Virus record (IMG/VR): IMGVR_UViG_3300031269_000037
Location: 1 to 38,527 of that record
Strand: one strand, 5' to 3'
Source of the DNA: a virus
DNA length: 38,527 bases
Shown here: in pieces, positions 34,527 to 38,527 of the stretch
Numbering within the stretch: the first letter of the stretch is position 1
How the letters are laid out: every line of letters begins with the position of its first letter
Position numbers and translations under genes: made by a program
Notes under the pieces: generated by a model
What the model was told of the DNA's origin: nothing
What the model saw: only the letters and a program-made list of their open reading frames with translations
The model's database searches: none

Positions 34527-34886
34527 TTAGAACGGAACCTCCTCGTCGAGCACAACATCGTCAGCATCAAAATCCTGCTGTCGATCATCCTTCGGTTGCT
34601 GCTTTCTAGCCTCGCCTAGACGTTCCAGCTTCCAGACGTTGTTCGAGCCGAACCAGCGATCTTTCCAAGCACGACCGCGCAGGTCGAACGTGACAGTTAC
34701 CTTGTCGCCCTTGCGGATGCCTTTGCTGTCTAGCAGGTCACACGCTTTGTTTGCGCACTCAAACGGTATCTGCTGTGGATACTTGTCGGCCTCGTCGTCA
34801 AGCACGAGGAGGCGCTTGTAGAACTTGTCCGTGATGTCTTCGCGTGGTGTCACTTCGACGACTTTTCCTGTAAATTCGTAGCTCAT
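34527..34886 (-). CDS. DUF3127 OB-fold protein with SSB-like acidic tail
   Basis: The ATG at 34886 (AAGGATCATAATATG, TAATATG coupling after the ERF stop) gives 119 residues. The pattern YEFTGKVVEVTPREDITDKF, then QIPFECANKACDLLDSKG, then GDKVTVTFDLRGRAW, then RWFGSNNVWKLERL matches the DUF3127 OB-fold. The tail ends DDVVLDEEVPF, very like the C-terminus of bacterial SSB that recruits partner enzymes. It may serve as the phage single-stranded DNA-binding protein, working with ERF. Confidence 0.82.
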   Translation of the reverse strand: MSYEFTGKVVEVTPREDITDKFYKRLLVLDDEADKYPQQIPFECANKACDLLDSKGIRKGDKVTVTFDLRGRAWKDRWFGSNNVWKLERLGEARKQQPKDDRQQDFDADDVVLDEEVPF

Positions 34887-34887
34887 A

Positions 34888-35598
34888 TTATGATCCTTGT
34901 GTTTGTTTGGTGTCGAAGTTTTCCTTCGATGAAAGCGGCTCGTCTTTACGTTCCGCAAAATTCTGCGACTCTACGATAGCTGATTCGAGACGCTTCTTAG
35001 CAAGCTCGTGATCCAAGATGCACGAATCAATGAACTTCAAGACAGCTTGAAGCGCCTTAGTATCGCCTTCACCAGCGACATCGCCTAAGCTCTTGCCCTT
35101 GTGCGGTTCTTTGGATGACGGAAACGGGACTTCAAACCACTTAGCTTCTGGATCAGTTTCGAGTGCTTCAGCGATCTTCTGCTGTGCTGACTTCTTTGGC
35201 GCTGGCTTGCCCTCGTTGGTGTTATCACGAGTATCAGCATCCTTTGTGTCGTCGATGGCAAATAGGCCGTTTAAGGCGTATTTACGTGCATAGGATGATG
35301 CGGCTCCTGTCACCTGCGCTTCGTCCATCCCTTTTTTAGACAGAGCTTCACGAGCAAATGCGTTTACTTCCCAACTCTTGTCACCCTCGCAGTCGGACAA
35401 TTTAGCCGTGGCCTTGACGTAGACCCGATCCCCAACACAAACAATGTCGTCGGAGATGACCAGCGAGCACGAGTGCTTCTGTAATAATGGCTTCAGAGCT
35501 TCAAGGATGCTTTCGCAGCTTCGGTATTTGTAGCCTCCAAAAGAATTATTTAAGTCCTTCGGTGCTTTAAGTTCATTTTGTATTAATATGAGTTTCAT
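34888..35598 (-). CDS. erf: ERF-family single-strand annealing protein
   Basis: This 236-residue protein has the ERF core: N-terminal FGGYKYRSCESILEALKPLL, strand SLVISDDIV, KATAKLSDC, then the diagnostic AQVTGAASSYARKYALNGLF and AIDDTKDADT. A Pro/Lys linker and a C-terminal helical region follow (residues 155-236). It should anneal single strands during phage recombination, helped by the DUF3127, NinB and RuvC products encoded in the same operon. Confidence 0.9.
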   Translation of the reverse strand: MKLILIQNELKAPKDLNNSFGGYKYRSCESILEALKPLLQKHSCSLVISDDIVCVGDRVYVKATAKLSDCEGDKSWEVNAFAREALSKKGMDEAQVTGAASSYARKYALNGLFAIDDTKDADTRDNTNEGKPAPKKSAQQKIAEALETDPEAKWFEVPFPSSKEPHKGKSLGDVAGEGDTKALQAVLKFIDSCILDHELAKKRLESAIVESQNFAERKDEPLSSKENFDTKQTQGS

Positions 35599-35612
35599 GA
35601 TGATTTCGATGG

Positions 35613-35807
35613 TTAGATTGTCGTATTAAATCGACGGTTGACGTGATTCTTGTAGTGCTCGATTGCGCTGTCCATGACAACGCCCTCGGAGCGAGATTCA
35701 GTGATGCCCTTGATAGCCTTGATAGCCTCCAAGTTTTCGGGCTTCACCATACAGCCTAAACGGACTCGCTTTGATGGCTCAGTTTTAACTTCAGTTTTAT
35801 TGCTCAT
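35613..35807 (-). CDS. Small ribbon-helix-helix-like protein, 64 aa
   Basis: The sequence (KRVRLGCMVKPENLEAIKAI, then TESRSEGVVMDSAIEHYKNH) fits a basic beta-strand followed by two helices, as in Arc/MetJ-type regulators. It is the second gene of the early minus-strand operon. A 13-bp tandem duplication just precedes its start. It could bind an early operator; not proven. Confidence 0.6.
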   Translation of the reverse strand: MSNKTEVKTEPSKRVRLGCMVKPENLEAIKAIKGITESRSEGVVMDSAIEHYKNHVNRRFNTTI

Positions 35808-35819
35808 TATTCGTGGTGA

Positions 35820-36161
35820 TTATTCGTGGTGATTAACGCGACGTGGCGTGTTGTGAAATCGGCCTTCCGCTTCCTTTTCGGCAGTGGACTGGCTCGATGG
35901 TGATTGCTCGATAAACGCAGGCTTGCCATGTAGCCATTGAGCTACGTTTGCAGACTTGTAGCCTAGCACTATTTCGCCTTCCGCTTGGTCGGCCTTTAGA
36001 GAGTATGCTAGATGCTCGGAAGCGATACTGTAAGCGGTGTGAACACCAAACTGTAACGCCTCGCGATAAGAGTCGCCGCTTTCCTTGTGCTTGTTCGCTT
36101 CGATCAAAGCTTCGTTTGACCATTTTTGAAATGCTTCGATAGCATGGATTACTTTTTTCAT
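35820..36161 (-). CDS. First early gene product, 113 aa
   Basis: The product (MKKVIHAIEAFQKWSNEALI...) is helical through residue 65, then has a VLGYKSANVAQWLHGKPAFI segment and a polar tail. It is the first gene after dyad copy 2. Its leader is the best example of the repeat leader (two copies of ACATCAACCATC). Being first in the early operon it may act on the host, but no family was recognised. Confidence 0.65.
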   Translation of the reverse strand: MKKVIHAIEAFQKWSNEALIEANKHKESGDSYREALQFGVHTAYSIASEHLAYSLKADQAEGEIVLGYKSANVAQWLHGKPAFIEQSPSSQSTAEKEAEGRFHNTPRRVNHHE

Positions 36162-36202
36162 GATGATGATGTGATGGTTGATGTGATGGTTGATGTGATT
36201 AA
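36162..36202 (-). promoter_or_regulatory. ACATCA-repeat leader of the first early gene
   Basis: Read on the minus strand, ACATCAACCATC occurs twice in tandem, followed by ACATCATCATC and the ATG at 36161. No Shine-Dalgarno site is present. It is the richest copy of this leader type. Confidence 0.65.
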
Positions 36203-36284
36203 GTGGAGTGGGTTTCGTGACATCCGTTACGCCAGCGTGTCAGTGCTGACTTCCAAAAGTGGCGATTCACAAATAAGATCACAG

Positions 36285-36316
36285 ACCTTAGTAGGTGTCA
36301 AGCAACTTACTAAAGT
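36285..36316 (-). promoter_or_regulatory. Dyad element with embedded TTGACA, copy 2 (early leftward promoter candidate)
   Basis: ACCTTAGTA and TACTAAAGT flank 14 bases. On the minus strand it reads ACTTTAGTA ... GCTTGACACCTACTAAGGT. TTGACA at 36301-36296 is followed after 17 bp by TCTTAT, a fair -10, about 110 bases before the first early gene. It faces away from copy 3, so the two bracket the control region. Confidence 0.68.
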
Positions 36317-36364
36317 TTCTGAAAATAATTATTCAGACCACCCTTAACCATTGAAACCCTGCAT

Positions 36365-36415
36365 CTAAATGCCATCTATCAGCAGTGCAGCTTGGTGATG
36401 CTTGCTGTGATTCAT
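36365..36415 (-). CDS. 16-codon mini-ORF with an early-type leader
   Basis: The ATG at 36415 is preceded on the minus strand by CCATCAAACATCATCATT, the same leader as that of the pentapeptide gene (ACATCATCATTATG). It encodes MNHSKHHQAALLIDGI and stops. It may be a leader peptide, or the remains of a deleted early gene whose start survived. Confidence 0.35.
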   Translation of the reverse strand: MNHSKHHQAALLIDGI

Positions 36416-36433
36416 AATGATGATGTTTGATGG

Positions 36434-36467
36434 AAGCCCTACCGATTTCGATTGGTAGGGCTTTTTT
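36434..36467 (+). terminator. Intrinsic terminator with UUCG loop
   Basis: AAGCCCTACCGAT pairs with ATTGGTAGGGCTT (one G-U pair) closing a TTCG tetraloop, followed by T6. It is a very strong plus-strand terminator, but no plus-strand gene lies upstream. It would end a short RNA beginning near 36320-36400. Confidence 0.9.
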
Positions 36468-36581
36468 CATTTAGGGCTTGACCTGCGTGCTGAACGGGTA
36501 ATTGATGCTCTTAATTCACTTGGTCGCACTTGTGTAGAATCTTAACTTTTGCGCTGGAATGATAACTTCCCCAGCAAATTT

Positions 36582-36619
36582 AAGCCCTTACGAATGCGAC
36601 CTCGTAAGGGCTTTTTTTT
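36582..36619 (+). terminator. Intrinsic terminator, 12-bp stem
   Basis: AAGCCCTTACGA pairs perfectly with TCGTAAGGGCTT, with a loop of eight, followed by T8. It is the second plus-strand terminator without an upstream gene. A smaller hairpin (GCTGG/CCAGC near 36553-36575) lies just before it, so a structured small RNA may end here. Confidence 0.9.
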
Positions 36620-36951
36620 GGCCCTGACCGAAGGGACAGGCAACGACTTGAGGGAGTTTTCAGCGTGACAACTGACTAGCCCTCGCCACTGGTGCAGTCA
36701 GCTATGCAAAATGATGGCTGCTTAATATGGATCGCTCGATTTACTGAGCGTGTGAACTCTCCTGCCACCATGCCTATTCATCGGAAACTGAAGCCAGCAT
36801 CGGGGAGAGTAGCGAAAGGTCATCCCCTGTTATTTCAAGGATACTCTACGTGCATTGTTTTCCTCTATCAGTTCTATGGGGTAGGGGGAAACTGTGCCGT
36901 AGCCACCACAGCAGTCATTTCAATTAAGGATAAACGATAACCTAAGACACC

Positions 36952-37183
36952 ATGAAATTATATATCATACAGGCAAACGAGTATTTCAAAGTAGGCATCA
37001 GTGTTAATTAGCAAAAGGAATTTGAGATATATAATGACTGCGGGGATCGGTATAACTAAAAATGGCGTAAGGCTACTAGGAATGAGTTATCCACTTAAAA
37101 GTGAATGGATGAAAAATGTCTCAAGTATGGAGGTGGACAAGAATAAGTTCCTAGCCTTAGCGGAAGTAGCACGAACCAAGTAG
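36952..37183 (+). pseudogene. Frameshifted GIY-YIG/T5orf172-like remnant
   Basis: The ATG at 36952 reads MKLYIIQANEYFKVGISVN and then stops at 37009-37011. In the next frame reading goes on as ISKRNLRYIMTAG... to 37183 (60 codons from a GTG at 37001). The combined start (Y-I-I-Q-x-x-x-x-x-K-V-G-I-S, then K-R-x-L-R) resembles the opening of GIY-YIG-superfamily T5orf172 proteins. The rest does not align well. Homing-type or nuclease remnants in a control region would be plausible. Resemblance is short, so confidence is low. Confidence 0.35.
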
Positions 37184-37221
37184 ACTTTAGTAAGTCCAAG
37201 CTTGACACCTACTAAAGTCTA
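37181..37221 (+). promoter_or_regulatory. Dyad element with embedded TTGACA, copy 3 (early rightward promoter candidate)
   Basis: Perfect 12-bp arms (TAGACTTTAGTA and TACTAAAGTCTA) flank 17 bases, with GCTTGACACCTACTAAAGT at the right side. TTGACA is at 37202-37207 and points to the pentapeptide gene 62 bases on. Outer arm bases differ from copy 1 yet still pair (GAT/ATC there, TAG/CTA here). The -10 (AATCTG) is weak. Confidence 0.68.
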
Positions 37222-37235
37222 CGCAATCTGAATCA

Positions 37236-37269
37236 CGGCAATCACGCCACATCAACCAACATCATCATT
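37236..37269 (+). promoter_or_regulatory. ACATCA-repeat leader of the pentapeptide gene
   Basis: CCACATCAACC then AACATCATCATT leads directly into the ATG at 37270. No Shine-Dalgarno site is present. The last 14 bases including ATG equal those before the minus-strand mini-ORF at 36415. Confidence 0.6.
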
Positions 37270-37800
37270 ATGAAAACATACACACCATCCGAACTCACAG
37301 AAATCATCCGCAAGCATCACTTATACTTAGAACACGAAAAAGGCGGTGAACGTGCTAACCTCCGCTATGCTGACCTCCGCTTTGCTGACCTCCGCTATGC
37401 TAACCTCCGCTCTGCTGACCTCAGCTATGCTAACCTCAGCTCTGCTAACCTCAGCTTTGCTAACCTCAGCTATGCTAACCTCAGCTCTGCTGACCTCAGC
37501 TATGCTAACCTCAGCTTTGCTGACCTCAGCTCTGCTGACCTCAGCTCTGCTGACCTCAGCTATGCTTCGGCTGGAAATAACATTGAAGTTAAAACGCTAC
37601 AACTCGGAAAATACTACACTGTCATCAGCGCGTATAAGGTGCGTGTCGGTTGCCAGTCACACACGCTCGAAGAATGGAAAGGTTTCGATGATCGCGCCAT
37701 ACTAGAAATGGACGGTAAAGACGGACTGATCTGGTGGAAACAATGGCGTGACGTTATTTTTCAAGTCGCTGCAACTATCCCTACGCCCGAAGTTAAATAA
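37270..37800 (+). CDS. Pentapeptide-repeat protein
   Basis: In this 176-residue protein, residues 27-100 are about 15 pentapeptide units of the form A(N/D)L(R/S)(Y/F/S), which fold as a right-handed beta-helix. A helical N-terminus (TPSELTEIIRKHHLYLEHEK) and a 75-residue C-terminal domain flank it. That C-terminal domain (VISAYKVRVGCQSHTLEEWK, then WWKQWRDVIF) often accompanies phage pentapeptide proteins. Some pentapeptide proteins mimic DNA and bind gyrase or other DNA-binding enzymes. Here it is the first gene of the rightward early arm, so a host-directed role is an inference. Confidence 0.88.
   Translation: MKTYTPSELTEIIRKHHLYLEHEKGGERANLRYADLRFADLRYANLRSADLSYANLSSANLSFANLSYANLSSADLSYANLSFADLSSADLSSADLSYASAGNNIEVKTLQLGKYYTVISAYKVRVGCQSHTLEEWKGFDDRAILEMDGKDGLIWWKQWRDVIFQVAATIPTPEVK
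37345..37564 (+). repeat. 15-bp tandem repeats of the pentapeptide gene
   Basis: About 14-15 units of GCTAACCTCAGCTCT or GCTGACCTCCGCTAT type. High identity at DNA level, including third positions, suggests recent expansion by recombination or slippage. Confidence 0.9.
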
Positions 37801-37823
37801 TCAACACATCATATCCCATAACT

Positions 37824-38265
37824 ATGAAAGACCGATACACAAGACAATGGATCACCGACAACAGCATCGAAATCGTATCCCAATACGAGGACGGCGAACT
37901 AACTATTCGTGCGCTACACTATCAGCTCGTGGCTATCGGGATGACTAACACCCTCCAGCACTATAAGCGAGTAGTCGGAGCAATGATCGCCTCAAGACGC
38001 GACGGAATCATTGGCTACTCTAAGTTTTCTGACCACCGACCGCGAGGCCATTGGCGAAACAGAATGGGAGCCAGTCAAACTCGAAGCAGAGATAAGCAAA
38101 GGGAAGCGTCAGATTGCCCTCTGGATGGAGAGCTATAATCGAAACCGATGGGAAAACCAAGAAAACTACGTCGAAGTATGGATCGAGAAGAAAGCCCTGC
38201 AAGGTGTGTTCGCTCCGATCTGCGCTGCCAATGACGTTGCCCTCTGCCCATGCAAAGGCCGTTAA
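37824..38265 (+). pseudogene. Frameshifted Spo11/TOPRIM-like phage protein
   Basis: The first frame (from ATG 37824) reads MKDRYTRQWITDNSIEIVSQ, then ALHYQLVAIGMTNTLQHYKR and MIASRRDGIIGYSKFSDHR, and becomes nonsense near 38040. The +1 frame continues with TTDREAIGETEWEPVKLEAE, then SYNRNRWENQENYVEVWIEK and KALQGVFAPICAANDVALCP, and stops at 38265. Together they match the first half of a phage and bacterial family with LxYQLVxxG, F-x-D-x-D-R, and YVEVWIEKxAL...C-x-G motifs that I associate with TOPRIM/Spo11-like folds. The rest of the family's length is missing. The gene is therefore broken, unless the shift is programmed or a sequencing error. Confidence 0.6.
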
Positions 38266-38335
38266 TGAAACCCTGTCTAAAAGGCAGAAGAGCTTCATCC
38301 TTAGATCAGTAGTGACCTATACTGATGAGTAAACC

Positions 38336-38527
38336 CTAAAGCTCCAGCTCTTCCGTCCAATCATCGAAGCCCTGCATAATCAAGTGCAGGGCTTCTTTGT
38401 GCTTAAATGCCCCGCTATGCCCTAGCTTGCGCAGTCCTAGCTTCTCGTATGCGACGTTCCAGTAAACGGCCTTCTGGATTCCATTGTGTCCAAGCCTGCC
38501 CATACTACCCCACTTATGGAACGGCAA
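38336..38527 (-). CDS. Alpha/beta hydrolase, C-terminal part (continues from the left end)
   Basis: This is residues 138-200 of the protein that begins at 538, and the first 42 of them are encoded twice because of the terminal repeat. It carries the WGSMG motif and the catalytic His (LGHS, His174), then the C-terminal acidic stretch (DDWTEELEL). There is no start codon at the window edge; the leading codon is TTG inside the gene. Confidence 0.88.
   Translation of the reverse strand: MPFHKWGSMGRLGHNGIQKAVYWNVAYEKLGLRKLGHSGAFKHKEALHLIMQGFDDWTEELEL
38366..38400 (+). terminator. Hairpin terminator candidate inside the 3' end of the antisense hydrolase
   Basis: GAAGCCCTGCA pairs perfectly with TGCAGGGCTTC (loop of eight) and is followed by TTTGT on the plus strand. 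It would stop the rightward early transcript where it meets the leftward late transcript. The same bases encode hydrolase residues around 179-190. Confidence 0.65.
38401..38527. repeat. Right copy of the 127-bp terminal direct repeat
   Basis: These bases are identical to 1-127. Removing one copy restores a continuous hydrolase gene, supporting circular closure. Confidence 0.95.

Larger units (their letters stand above)
36320..36951. other. Non-coding control region with two orphan terminators
   Basis: No convincing long gene lies here. It holds a near-palindrome around 36318-36337 (TCTGAAAATAATTATTCAGA), a mini-ORF on the minus strand, two plus-strand intrinsic terminators (36434-36467 and 36582-36619) without coding sequence before them, and small hairpins such as CGCTC/GAGCG at 36733-36750. 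Possible contents are two small plus-strand RNAs and the replication origin. The 82-codon frame at 36692-36940 has no ribosome-binding site and does not look like a protein. Confidence 0.6.

Noticed and set aside
36802-36846. Possible H-type pseudoknot (GGGGA/TCCCC crossing GAGTA/TACTC)
   Set aside because: Stems are only five pairs each, which occurs by chance in a region this size, and no gene or RNA is established there.
36692-36940. 82-codon plus-strand ORF in the control region
   Set aside because: No ribosome-binding site or ACATCA leader, and a composition unlike the other proteins here. I treat it as non-coding.
37345-37564. CRISPR-like array
   Set aside because: The short periodic repeats are 15-bp coding units of a pentapeptide protein without spacers.

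Overview
The window looks like one complete tailed-phage genome with a short-tailed (podovirus-type) virion. Bases 1-127 are repeated exactly at 38401-38527, so the contig closes into a circle, or a terminally redundant or permuted unit, of 38,400 bp. One gene, an alpha/beta hydrolase, runs across the artificial ends. The host cannot be named. There is no tRNA, rRNA, integrase or lysogeny module that I can recognise, and no phage RNA polymerase, DNA polymerase, primase or replicative helicase. Transcription and most replication therefore probably rely on the host.

Layout. Almost everything reads on the minus strand, from about 36.2 kb down to 1 and on to 38336 across the junction. The early/DNA block (36.2-28.5 kb) holds an ERF annealase, a DUF3127/SSB-like OB protein with an acidic tail, a DEDDy 3'-5' exonuclease, a DnaC-type loader with a zinc-finger-like N-terminus, a NinB-like protein and a RuvC-like resolvase, among many small unknown proteins. 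The packaging and head block (28-19.4 kb) holds small terminase, two small coupled proteins, large terminase, a 128-aa protein, a 59-aa pre-portal protein, portal, a Bbp19-like protein, a 45-aa protein, scaffold, a LacI-type HTH protein, major capsid protein and a 157-aa head protein. The tail and internal-virion block (19.3-1.7 kb) holds the tail adaptor (gp11-like), a tail nozzle (gp12-like) carrying a von Willebrand A domain, a GNAT-like protein, two internal virion proteins, a 2873-aa polyvalent internal protein, a T7-like tail fibre and a fibre-associated protein. The lysis/exit block (1.7 kb to 38336) holds a holin-like protein, a single-TM coiled-coil protein, a lipoprotein and the hydrolase. 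No standard peptidoglycan endolysin is visible.

A divergent control region (36.2-37.27 kb) separates the long minus-strand programme from a short plus-strand arm. That arm has a pentapeptide-repeat protein and a frameshifted gene resembling Spo11/TOPRIM-type proteins. The control region carries two outward-facing copies of a dyad element with an embedded TTGACA, two strong plus-strand terminators with no gene in front of them, and a decayed GIY-YIG/T5orf172-like ORF. A third dyad copy lies at 29.9 kb.

Two translation-start styles coexist. Many head, packaging and small genes have purine-rich Shine-Dalgarno sites (AGGAG type), or are coupled by overlapping stop/start signals (TAATG, ATGA, TAATATG). 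About eleven early-type starts on both strands have no Shine-Dalgarno site but are preceded by repeats of ACATCA. That leader family, the dyad elements, the VWA-bearing tail nozzle and the HTH gene inside the capsid operon are the most unusual features here.
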